This document shows, piece by piece, positions 13,401 through 20,791 of a stretch of DNA of 64,000 nucleotides. Positions within the stretch are counted from its first letter, which is position 1. The number at the start of each line of letters is the position of its first letter. The translations under genes and the position numbers were made by a program. The stretch is from contig CATNEN010000038.1 in assembly GCA_950097015.1 (NCBI GenBank), positions 13,510,001-13,574,000 of the forward strand, in the 5' to 3' direction. This stretch comes from Macrostomum hystrix (lineage: Eukaryota; Platyhelminthes; Macrostomidae). A model generated the notes under the pieces. That model was not told the DNA's origin. It saw nothing but the letters and a program-made list of their open reading frames with translations, and ran no database searches.

Positions 13401-13781
13401 CAAACTCTACTATCTCCTCTCCTATCTCACACAAACTCTACTATCTCCTCTCCAATCTCACACAAACTCTACTATCTCCTCTCCAATCTCACCCAAACTC
13501 TACTATCTCCTCTCCTATCTCACACAAACTCTACTATCTCCTCTCCAATCTCACACAAACTCTACTATCTCCTCTCCAATCTCACCCAAACTCTACTATC
13601 TCCTCTCCCATCTCACACAAACTCTACTATCTCCTCTCCCAACTCGCAGTTCATGTCGGCTGCCAAGAGCGGCACTGTGGGCTCCTCTCGATTCAAGCAC
13701 GTGTTGGATCGTACCGGCCACGGCAAGCAGGACAAAGGCGATCACGTGATCTCTGTTGATAGGTCCGGCGGCGGTGTCTGA
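1465..13781 (+). CDS. GPD2: Mitochondrial FAD-dependent glycerol-3-phosphate dehydrogenase, 8 exons
   Basis: Exons by splice-site and homology reasoning: 1465-1690, 1973-2178, 2830-3082, 4778-5314, 5832-6157, 8315-8749, 10943-11041, 13650-13781. They total 2214 nt (737 aa; human about 727) and all phases agree. The enzyme oxidises glycerol-3-phosphate on the outer face of the inner mitochondrial membrane and passes electrons to ubiquinone. The N-terminus is arginine-rich with a hydrophobic helix, consistent with import and anchoring. The FAD-binding [15 protein letters not shown] motif and [20 protein letters not shown] follow, then family blocks such as [20 protein letters not shown] and [14 protein letters not shown]. 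Two EF-hands are visible ([17 protein letters not shown] in exon 6 and [16 protein letters not shown] in exon 7). The protein ends VDRSGGGV, as is typical of the family. Introns 1, 2, 4, 5, 6 and 7 carry minisatellites and intron 3 holds a mariner. Confidence 0.93.
1700..1925 (+). repeat. 23-bp tandem repeat, GPD2 intron 1
   Basis: Degenerate units of about 23 bp alternate in pairs (gactgtgtcagatgaaattt / gactgtgtcaggtggaatgt), giving a 46-bp higher-order period. The array fills most of the intron between the donor at 1691 and the acceptor at 1972. Confidence 0.8.
2256..2690 (+). repeat. 42-bp tandem repeat, GPD2 intron 2
   Basis: About ten units of 42 bp contain ctaagatagcactaatccat and ttgtcgtcgcctgtttgagg. 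The outer units are the most diverged. Confidence 0.9.
3152..4497 (-). mobile_element. Complete mariner element in GPD2 intron 3
   Basis: The element is 1.35 kb with terminal inverted repeats of about 28-30 bp. The left end reads cgaggtgcattcaaaaagtt and the right end, complemented, reads cgaggtgcattaaaaaagtt, with one mismatch in the compared 30 bp. A TA dinucleotide lies outside each end (3150-3151 and 4498-4499), as expected of mariner target duplication. It carries one uninterrupted transposase on the minus strand, antisense to GPD2. Confidence 0.93.
3250..4311 (-). CDS. Mariner transposase, apparently intact
   Basis: 353 aa from the ATG complementary to 4309-4311. The frame extends two codons upstream through a TTG, which I do not use. 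The N-terminal paired-type helix-turn-helix part contains [20 protein letters not shown] and [20 protein letters not shown], followed by the linker signature KWVPHLLT. The catalytic core has [14 protein letters not shown] (first Asp), LLHDNAPAH (second Asp) and [14 protein letters not shown] (third Asp). 34 residues separate the second and third, matching the D,D34D class. No stop or frameshift was seen. The length is typical of mariner transposases, about 340-355 aa. Function would be cut-and-paste transposition at TA sites. Activity cannot be judged from sequence alone. Confidence 0.93.
   Translation of the reverse strand: MAESFSKQDVRSLMKFQFLQGKKPPEMFRELQQVFGDSAPTEQTVRKWFRLFAEGRESVEDNERSGRPMTATNETVVKKVQELLDDDRRLTCEELSEDVGVSVGSVHTILTERLNLQKKFSKWVPHLLTGEQTMQRALAATNHLRRFQREGENFLSRIVAGDETWVYSWDPETKAQSAEWLPADSPRPQKAIRKQGALKIMHVMFFDVQGILLNWAVPHGTTVNGDYYRWILQEKLRPAIRKKRPGLLESGVILLHDNAPAHRKHNVVELLSGWGWEVLQHPPYSPDLSPCDFFLFPSVKKHLRGIRFDSVEHIKAACQGAVRETDARGVGTGIRGLVHRWQKCKDIGGEYVE
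4585..4645. repeat. SINE family B tail fragment
   Basis: A short piece contains agtccatggactgaa, the palindromic core shared by the SINE family B copies at 18.1, 53.1 and 59.4 kb. The rest of the element is not recognisable. Confidence 0.35.
5391..5815 (+). repeat. 34-bp tandem repeat, GPD2 intron 4
   Basis: About 12 units of 34 bp contain tgttatatccgctccattct followed by cccaaattccaggc, running almost from donor to acceptor. Because 34 is not a multiple of 3 the array is open in more than one frame, and the repeat peptides there are not credible products. Confidence 0.93.
6185..8135 (+). repeat. 26-bp tandem repeat, GPD2 intron 5
   Basis: Roughly 75 units of 26 bp (ccatcgatccattgattctt, then ctgtcc or ctcccc). 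In the 5' two thirds, unit variants alternate in a longer period visible as a 78-bp, 26-codon cycle. The 3' third is more uniform. The sense strand of the unit has no AG dinucleotide. Long open frames on the minus strand in all three phases are a by-product of the unit length. Confidence 0.95.
8239..8281 (-). repeat. tRNA-like fragment in GPD2 intron 5
   Basis: On the minus strand this reads like the 5' half of a tRNA, with an A-box-like tagctgagtgggtagc and an anticodon-arm-like stem (ttactc...gagtaa). No 3' half follows, so it is a SINE or tRNA-derived remnant rather than a tRNA gene. Confidence 0.4.
8930..9150 (+). repeat. Degenerate ~22-bp repeat, GPD2 intron 6
   Basis: Diverged units resemble gacaaagtagatccagtcat. 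The rest of 8750-9750 is AT-rich intron with nothing recognised. Confidence 0.7.
9755..10635 (+). repeat. 34-bp tandem repeat, GPD2 intron 6
   Basis: About 25 units of 34 bp (cagattcctgggaacttttg, then gtcctcaacatcag). The main variation is caacat/cgacat and cagc/ctgc. It has the same unit length as the intron 4 array but an unrelated sequence. All three forward frames stay open, which is spurious. Confidence 0.95.
11150..11775 (+). repeat. 19-bp tandem repeat, GPD2 intron 7
   Basis: About 32 units of 19 bp (tctcacccaagctgtagtt) vary mainly at the penultimate base and at acccaag/accaag. It abuts the next array, which shares the ctcacccaa word. Confidence 0.93.
11780..13640 (+). repeat. 31-bp polypyrimidine tandem repeat, GPD2 intron 7
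   Basis: About 60 units of 31 bp (tctcctctcccatctcccac, then aaactctacta), strongly pyrimidine-rich on the sense strand. A block of unit variants near 11850-12330 recurs at about 12625-13105, offset by 775 bp (25 units). The last unit runs directly into the exon 8 acceptor (aactcgcag, ending at 13649). Confidence 0.95.
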
Positions 13782-13894
13782 ATTCGTGCTCGATTTTGTA
13801 AATTGACCAAGGCTATTCTACTAACAGCTAGCTTAGTGCTAATTAATTTAAAAAGATAGTACTTAATAAGACTATTATATTCTTTACGCTCGTT

Positions 13895-13900
13895 AATAAA
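13895..13900 (+). terminator. Polyadenylation signal of GPD2
   Basis: AATAAA lies 114 nt after the GPD2 stop and is followed by a T-rich stretch. Confidence 0.65.
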
Positions 13901-14180
13901 TGCTTGTTTTTTATGTACTCTCGTAGCTTTTTCTTCGCATCGTAACTTTTGCATTCAGCGCCTGCCTGAATTTCATCAAACATGCTACTTCTGACATGAT
14001 CTAATAGTAATTTAGTAACTAAATTAATGTAGATTCCATTTTTGAGATAGATTATCTACCTTTTTTTATTGTATTTTAGTAATAATACAAATTATAATGT
14101 TGCGTCATTGTGGCATTGATTGCCACCGTCTATTTATGAAGGGTCTTGCTTAGATAACCGTATTGTTTTCTCTGTGCTAA

Positions 14181-14250
14181 GATTCCAATTCCAAACCTCT
14201 GGTTTAGGAGTCCGAAACCCTGCACTAACCACTGGACTACAATGTCTCAC
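14181..14250 (-). repeat. tRNA-like SINE head
   Basis: The minus strand reads tagtccagtggttagtgcag, then cggactcctaaaccagag and ggtttggaattgg, like A-box, anticodon arm and B-box. Similar heads occur elsewhere in the window. Confidence 0.5.
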
Positions 14251-15242
14251 TGAATGGCGTCTAATCTTTGCGACTAGGGGCTTATATTGATTATTCCGTA
14301 AGGGGGTAAATTGTGGCTGATAATAAACAATTAGACGGCTCCAAAATCTTTTTTGCGCCACATTTCAATATTTGAGTGTAACACAGCTCTAGGAAGTGAT
14401 ATTGTTAGAGTATAAAATGTAATCTAAATCAGGTTTTCTTGTTCGCGTATGTCTACTCGCGCTGTTTGCTACTCTACCGGCAGACAGACATCGAAGCGCT
14501 TTGTCAGCTTCTTACCCAGATGCGTCAAAAAATGAATTTAGTAACTGCAGCCCATTTCGGCCCAGTATTCGTTGTGTTTTTTTAACTTCTGCCAGCTTGT
14601 ATCGAATCGTCTGAGAATCTTTTTGTCTAAAGGATTTAAAAAAATAATAATATACAAGTTTTTTCACTATGTGTGATCTGACTTCCTTTTGTGTTTGACT
14701 TCTCAACCCTGGGAAGTATTGTTCTTTCATCAATTATCGATTATCAATAGTTATATCGTTTTGTTAAGCTTGTTAAACAACTCTTACTTTTAAGTAGTAA
14801 GCAACTTGACAGATCAAAGGGTAAGGTAAGTTAATTAATTTGTAAAAGCATCAGGGGCATGTATTTTTGTTGTAGTAGTCACAGTCTAGAAGATAAAAAA
14901 TGTAAAGTATACTTTTTGGATACGGTTTATTTTTCCAAGTGATCATCAGTTCTAGAAGATTAGTAAGTCAGCCAGCGGTCTCTGTAACTGTACCTAATAG
15001 AGAAGTGCAGTGTTATAAGCCATCACAATCTACGTAATTCAGTCTGTATATTACATACGAGGTGTAGGTAATTGGTACTGTAGTTCACTAGTTAAAACTA
15101 AATATGTTCGGCCTGCTTTATATTAGAGATTTTTTTCAGAAAACTAGACTTCTTTTTAGAATAGTCCAAATAGTCGAAACGCCAATTCAAGGCAGTGAGC
15201 TGTCTTTAAACCATTGAGAAGTCCCTTTCTCCAGGTAGACAA

Positions 15243-15842
15243 TTAGCCAGCTACCTGGGTAAGCCGCATTTTCGACAGCACCAGGCCGCAGGTCTCACAG
15301 CACGGCCCCAGGCAGCAGTCCACAATTGATTTGGAGAATCGGCGCATGCAGGCCATGTTGATCTCCCAGACCTTGAACGATGGCGTGATGCACCAAATGT
15401 GCTCCATGGCAATCCCGGCGAACACGCAGCCCCAGTAGAGGGCTACGAAGATGCCACAAAACAGGGTGCACACCTTGTACAGACAGTTCTTGCCGCAGTT
15501 GAAGCAGCTGTACGAGTTGCGCCACACGCAGTCCATGCTGTGAATGCCGTCCGGCTCGCCCAGGACATCCTCGAACTTTGTCTGCACGAAGCGGCGGGTT
15601 TTGCATCGTTGCTGAATTAATCTTGGGTCTGAGCTTATTTCACCTACAGCTAGCCCAGTGACAAACTAGACCTATTTGAATATCCAGAGGACCCACTGCA
15701 CACAACCTTTTTGGTCGATTCTGCCAGTTCCTGAGAAGTAACACGACTACATAAATGGTGAATGAGGAGCATAGCTCACCGACAGATGTCCGTTCAGAGA
15801 GTTCGGATCCCTGTTCTCCATGTCGAGGTCCGTGCTTGTCAT
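15243..15842 (-). CDS. CAV: Caveolin, 2 exons
   Basis: Exon 1 is 15842 down to 15780 (ATG at 15842-15840; donor gtgagc). The intron is 168 nt. Exon 2 is 15611 down to 15243 (acceptor aattcag). The product is 143 aa. Exon 1 encodes MENRDPNSLNGHLS, the pre-oligomerisation segment, and exon 2 continues with the caveolin signature FEDVLGEPDG (vertebrate FEDVIAEPDG). The scaffolding-like CVWRNSYSCFNCGKNCLYKV and a hydrophobic hairpin (LFCGIFVALYWGCVFAGIAM) follow, then HIWCITPSFKVWEINMACM. The C-terminal part is cysteine-rich (CCLGPCCETCG), suitable for palmitoylation. Caveolins insert into the inner plasma-membrane leaflet and oligomerise. The protein is slightly shorter than vertebrate caveolins (about 150-178 aa). 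The 9 residues between exon 1 and FEDV depend on the exact acceptor. Confidence 0.88.
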
Positions 15843-16794
15843 CCTGGCCACTTGTCTTGTATTAGATTAAACAAAGATAAAAATAGGCTCTCGCTATCGC
15901 CTTGGAGACTGCTTCTTTGGCTCCGCTCTGGATTACTGTTGTGGACTGTTTTGCCGGGCCTTTTAAGCAAGAGCTAGCTAAAGAAACAGAAACAGAATCT
16001 GTCCCCTAGCAGCGGATCCTTCATCCTCCGTTGTACAGCTTGTGTGTATGTGCGTGCCAGGTTGCCAAGGCGCCCCACCCTAGCATGGGGTTGCGGCATC
16101 TTCAGAGCACAATTGAATTCTGAAACGCTTCCATATGGCTCGTACATTCATTGTAAGCTGGTCCTCTGCTGCTTCAAAGCATGACTGCGCTTGATTACAT
16201 GCCGTTGCCATGGTGCCGACCAGATCGCCTCAGTCAGGAGATGCGCGTTGCTTCCTGTTGAGCCACCCAGCGCTTGCTGGGCACTCTGCGCTTGCTCAAG
16301 CTATTGTGCTCAATGCGCTACGAGGTTCGTTGCTTCCTGTCAACGCAACGCGAAAGAGGATAGAATTTGAGCTCAAATGGCCGGCAAAATGGCTGAGGTT
16401 AAGTTGTGCCTCAGTCCATCAATGAAAACAGATCCTGAACTTTATTCTCAAGATGGTAGCTTATACCTCAAGTCAGTCACTTAGATTTCATAAGTCAGGC
16501 AAAAGAAGCCAGGCTTATTCACTGGACTGTGAAGAAATTTATTATGTCTACGTTTACTGCATGCGCAAATGTACGAGTAATTCATTATTGTACATGCAGT
16601 AATAATTGGGATCATGCAAATTTAATCAGTTTTAGGATGCGATTCATAATGCTAAATTAGCAAATAGCACAGTAATATGGTCAGTTTCATAAATGTTAAA
16701 TATATGCTATAGTTATGAGTTCTTATAACAATAGTAAGGATTATTCCCTCCTTCTCAAGCCCCAGTATAGAGCCCTAATTTTAAACTACATGTA
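15843..16794. other. Upstream region of caveolin, no gene
   Basis: I see no convincing coding sequence. It contains the 5' flank of caveolin on the minus strand. Short open frames here lack any recognisable motif. Confidence 0.5.
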
Positions 16795-18052
16795 CGAGGG
16801 GCTTTCAATAAGTTTCCGGATGCACAGAAATGAAAAGCGTCAGAGGGAAGATAAATGTCAGGCCTTTTCGAAGTTCTCTCCCGCAGCTTCGATGCACTTT
16901 CTCATCCTTTCAAACCAAGTAGCAAAGCAGACAGCCCAATCTGACTGAGGGATGTCAAACAGGTGACTTTGGAAGGCCTCGACGGTCTGTTCCGGCGATG
17001 CAAATCGGACTCCCTTGAGCAGGCGCTTGACTTGTAGGAACACAAAGAAGTCACACGGTGCCAAGTCGGGGCTGTAGGGTGGGTGCTGAAGCAGTTGGAC
17101 GCGATTCTGCTCCATGAACTCCACAGTTAGTCGTGCAGTGTGGGCCTGGGCGTTGTCCTGGTGGAGCAGCAACCCGCGATGGCGAGTCCTTGGGCGCAGT
17201 CACCGTCCGCTGTGTTACCAGCGGAATCATGGCTACGGGACCACAGCAAGCCACAAAAACAGCCACCATCTGCTTGGCGACGCTTCGCGACCGCACCAGC
17301 TTTGAAGGTGGCGGGCTGCCAATGGGGGTCCACTGAGCCGACTGCTGCTTGCTCTCCGGTTCAAAACAGTACACCCAGGTCTCATCACCACTGACGATGT
17401 CCGAGGAGCTCGTTGATCTTCCACCGTCGAATCTTTCGAGTATTGAATGGCACCAATCGATCCGGGCCTGTTTTTGCTCCTGGGTCAGGTGATGATCGAG
17501 GCACCCAGCATGCGGACACCTTGCAGAGGCCAAGCCTTTCATGTAGGATGGTTGAGGTGCTTCCCGATGAAATGCCCACAGCAGTGGCTAGCTGTTGCAC
17601 TGTCAACCACGGGTCTTCCTCAACCAGGGCCTGCACTGCAGCCACTGCTTCCTGAGTGGTCGAACTCGGGGTCGTCCTTCGCAAGCCTCGTCTTCGAGCG
17701 ACACTCGGCCCCGACGAAATTCTGCGAACCAGTCAAAGACGGTTGTTCTCGAGGGTGCAGTATCCCCGAAGGCTAGGCGAAGCCGTTCTAAGCTTTGCGA
17801 CTGGTTCAGACCACATTTGTAGTCGTAAAAACTCATCGCTCTCCAGTGGATGCGTGACAGTTCCATAATAGATACTTGAAGTTGGAGGTGATAGGTGACT
17901 TTGAAGTGAAGTTGTGAGATTCAGGTTTATTGTGTAATCATTATATTTTATGTCAAATCTCAGGAGATGTACATTTTTTATGTGAGGATATTTTGAGCAG
18001 TCTAGAGTGGGCTGGCTCTTATGGTCCGGAAACTTATTGAACGCCCCCACCT
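16795..18052 (-). mobile_element. Degraded mariner element 2
   Basis: About 1.26 kb with imperfect inverted ends. The shared inner part is ttcaataagtttccgga at 16804-16820 and in complement at 18024-18040. The outermost bases differ (cgaggggct versus the right-end complement aggtgggggcg). TA flanks both ends. The transposase frame on the minus strand is broken. Confidence 0.88.
16858..17866 (-). pseudogene. Mariner transposase pseudogene
   Basis: The transposase reads from ATG 17866-17864 through pieces in shifting frames. The N-terminal part (TTVFDWFAEFRRGRVSLEDE) is at 17866-17603. A second HTH-like part (LVEEDPWLTVQQLATAVG, TILHERLGL) is near 17684-17500. GDETWVYCFEPESKQQSAQW is near 17400. 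The C-terminal piece with LLHQDNAQAH and [16 protein letters not shown] is at 17172-16858. At least three frameshifts separate these pieces. Its sequence is clearly different from the mariner in GPD2 intron 3, so it belongs to another subfamily. Confidence 0.9.
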
Positions 18053-18099
18053 TATCCTATCGTATAAATATATCAGAGAAAAAATTTGCTAGATGTAGA

Positions 18100-18345
18100 T
18101 GTTCAGCTAGCGGCACCATCGCAGCTATTGGATCCAAAGGCTGTTGTATATAGCGGTTCAGTCCATGGACTGGGGAGGCCACCGAAATTTTGACACCAGG
18201 CAATACTGGTTGGTACTCACAGCCGGATAAACTGAAGCACTCAGGAATTAAGCGTCTTGCTTTACAATGTACTTCCTTTGGGATTCGAAATCTCGAACTC
18301 CCGCGGTCTAAATTCCAACCTCTTAATCACTGAGCTACAGGCTAC
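18100..18345 (-). repeat. SINE family B copy
   Basis: On the minus strand a tRNA-like head (tgtagctcagtgattaagag ... gagttcgagatttcgaatcc) is followed by a body with tgcttcagtttatccggctg and the palindrome agtccatggact. The same order occurs at 53.07-53.33 kb and 59.34-59.54 kb. Confidence 0.7.
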
Positions 18346-18464
18346 CCTACCTATATTCAAAGCACATGTTTCTAGTTGACAACTTTAAGCTGATAAAACA
18401 CATTTAAAAACATAAATCATGCTCGACAACATTTTGAAAATATGCTGAAAAAAGTCATCGATGC

Positions 18465-19110
18465 TTACAAACTGACACATTTTGACACTCCTGCTGACGA
18501 ATTCTGATAAACTTGCTCACACAATTGTTGTGATACGCATGCTGACACATTCTGACAATCATCCTGACACATTCTGACAAGCTTGCTGACACATTCTGAC
18601 AATCATCTTGACACATTCTGAAAATCATCTTGACACATTCTGAAAATCATCTTGACACATTCTGACAAGCTTGCTGACACATTCTGACAAGCTTGCTGAC
18701 ACATTCTGACAATCATCTTGACACATTCTGAAAATCATCTTGACACATTCTGAAAATCATCTTGACACATTCTGACAAGCTTGCTGACACATTCTGACAA
18801 GCCTGCTGACACATTCTGACAATCATCTTGACACATTCTGACAATCATCTTGACACATTCTGACAAGCTTGCTGACACATTCTGACAAGCTTGCTGACAC
18901 ATTCTGACAATCATCTTGACACATTCTGACAATCATCTTGACACATTCTGACAATCATCTTGACACATTCTGACAAGCTTGCTGACACATTCTGACAATC
19001 ATGCTGACACATTCTGACAATCATCTTGACACATTCTGACAAGCTTGCTGACACATTCTGACAATCATGCTGACACATTCTGAAAATCATTCTGAGACAA
19101 TGTGACATTA
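18465..19110 (+). repeat. 22-bp tandem repeat, intergenic
   Basis: About 28 units of 22 bp (tgacacattctgacaagctt plus gc, alternating with tgacacattctgacaatcat). It lies in spacer between the mariner 2 / SINE cluster and the orphan gene. Confidence 0.93.
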
Positions 19111-20076
19111 ACCAGCTGACAATTCTGATAGTTATACTGACACACAAGGGACATGCCTCTGGCTCTGCTGTTACTTCAAAGTATTTTTGTTTGGGAAGAA
19201 CAGAAGGCACATCGTGCTGCGTGATCTCGTCAATTATTGCGGAAATAGCACCCAAAAATACGCAGCTTACTACTTAATTCAAATATACCAGTAGACTCAT
19301 GCCTTGCATAGGCCAGGGGCGGAGTAGGCCTAATTGTTATAAATGAAGGTGGAAGGCCAGACGTCAGGGAAATCCCTCTTGGGCTCCAATATACAATTTT
19401 GCATGACTCAGCGTCAGTTCTCTGTTCGAGCACCTCCCTGCCTGCAGCGAGATCAGAACTTAACTGCAGATGTGACTGAAGCTAGAACAAAAGAAATTGT
19501 AGTTAGGGGAAACTTACTTCATTTCTTCCGAGAAACGGTCTACAGCACAACTCATTCCTCCTGTACAGCGCTGAGTGTGAGGCTTGAGTACATTTTAATC
19601 TCTCCGTGTATTTACAAGGCATCCCATGCCTGTGTAGGCACCAACCAGCGAGTTCCATTCCTGACCTTCCCTATATTATGTTGTTATTGTTCAGTTATGC
19701 ACAATTGCATTCCAATCCGTCGCTGGATGCAAGACTTTTTTTTGGTGATATGTATTTCTCAGCGTATATTTGTAGGTCAACAGCGATTCGGATAAACTGC
19801 TGGTTTTTAGTTACACATTTTCAGAACGGCTTATAAGATGTGCCACTATTCATGTTCTTAATTGCTGCTGCTCATTGTAACGAAGGCCTTAAATATAAGA
19901 AGCACTCATTTATTATTTTGCGATGGCTTAATTATTGTGTGATCATCTACATTTAATAGAGTCAACGTATTTGCGCTGATGGGTAACAAGCGCATTAACT
20001 TTCTGTTAAAGTTTATAAAGCAAAATGCACGATCCATATTTACAACATGAGAAAACCCTAAGGTCCTTGAAACTTC
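19111..20076. other. Spacer downstream of the orphan gene
   Basis: No gene recognised. On the minus strand an AATAAA (complement of 19909-19914) lies about 160 nt beyond the stop of the gene at 20077-20712. Confidence 0.5.
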
Positions 20077-20712
20077 TCATCGAGACAGTCCGAAGAAGGC
20101 CCGTAGTCGGCTAACCCCGCCGCTACCGCTGTGATTTGACGAAGACCTGGCAGAAATGTTGTCGTCTCGTTCAGCTTGCGTCTTGAGTGTCAGCGGCATG
20201 TAGTGCTCGAACTGATTCTTATCAACGTAGAGAGCCACTGCCAGCCGGCCTCTACCGTAGTAGCGGCTGAGCAGCTGCCTGCGCCGCTCGGTTAGCTGAA
20301 ATCTGCCTTGAGTCGCCTGATCCGCGAAGGTGTGGCAGGCTTCGATGTGCCCGGAACTCAACTGAAAGGCCGCCACCAGCTGATAGCACTGCTCCGGGAC
20401 TTTTCTTCGATACCTGGCGGCCAGCTGGCTCGCTTCCGACTCCGACATAGGCCTGGGTGGAGACTTTGCCAGCTGCTGCTTCTCAAAGCTGCAGGCGTCC
20501 TTTTGCCTGCGTCGCGCCAGACACCAGGGATCGACGCCAGCTGCGGGCGAACCAGCCGACGCTGGCGACCCTCCGCTGTAGCCGCCGCCGACGGAACGCC
20601 TGCAGTTGCTGGCAGTTGAGTGGGGCAACAGATCCCAGGACCGCGGCCGCTGCTCGAAGTTGTACTGCAGACTGCAGCGCTGCTGATGGTACTGCTGAAG
20701 CTGTCGACTCAT
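20077..20712 (-). CDS. Orphan single-exon protein, 211 aa
   Basis: The ATG is complementary to 20710-20712 and the TGA to 20077-20079. The frame is open further upstream, but this ATG follows a TATA box at a suitable distance. I do not recognise the family. The sequence starts MSRQLQQYHQQRCSLQYNF and has a Gly/Ser/Ala-rich middle. It then contains a basic, helix-prone region (EASQLAARYRRKVPEQCYQL, LTERRRQLLSRYYGRGRLAV) and ends in a Ser-rich tail, LRAFFGLSR. No signal peptide or membrane segment was seen. The GC-rich codon content, which contrasts with the AT-rich surroundings, supports a real gene. A further 3' exon is not needed. The longer in-frame extension upstream would remove the TATA logic. 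Confidence 0.62.
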   Translation of the reverse strand: MSRQLQQYHQQRCSLQYNFEQRPRSWDLLPHSTASNCRRSVGGGYSGGSPASAGSPAAGVDPWCLARRRQKDACSFEKQQLAKSPPRPMSESEASQLAARYRRKVPEQCYQLVAAFQLSSGHIEACHTFADQATQGRFQLTERRRQLLSRYYGRGRLAVALYVDKNQFEHYMPLTLKTQAERDDNISARSSSNHSGSGGVSRLRAFFGLSR

Positions 20713-20783
20713 GATATTAATCGCATGCAAAATTCTCCTCATTCGGCTGCGTCCTTTAAATTCCCTAATTCCCAGTACAAGCG

Positions 20784-20791
20784 TATTTATA
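20784..20791 (-). promoter_or_regulatory. TATA box of the orphan gene
   Basis: TATAAATA on the minus strand lies 72 nt before the proposed ATG, leaving about 40 nt for a short 5'UTR after a start site roughly 30 nt downstream. Confidence 0.5.

Larger units (their letters stand above)
13782..15242. other. Spacer between convergent GPD2 and caveolin
   Basis: AT-rich noncoding sequence. It holds the GPD2 polyadenylation signal, a degenerate tRNA-like element at 14181-14250, and, on the minus strand, an AATAAA at 14926-14931 that could serve caveolin. No further gene was seen. Confidence 0.6.
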
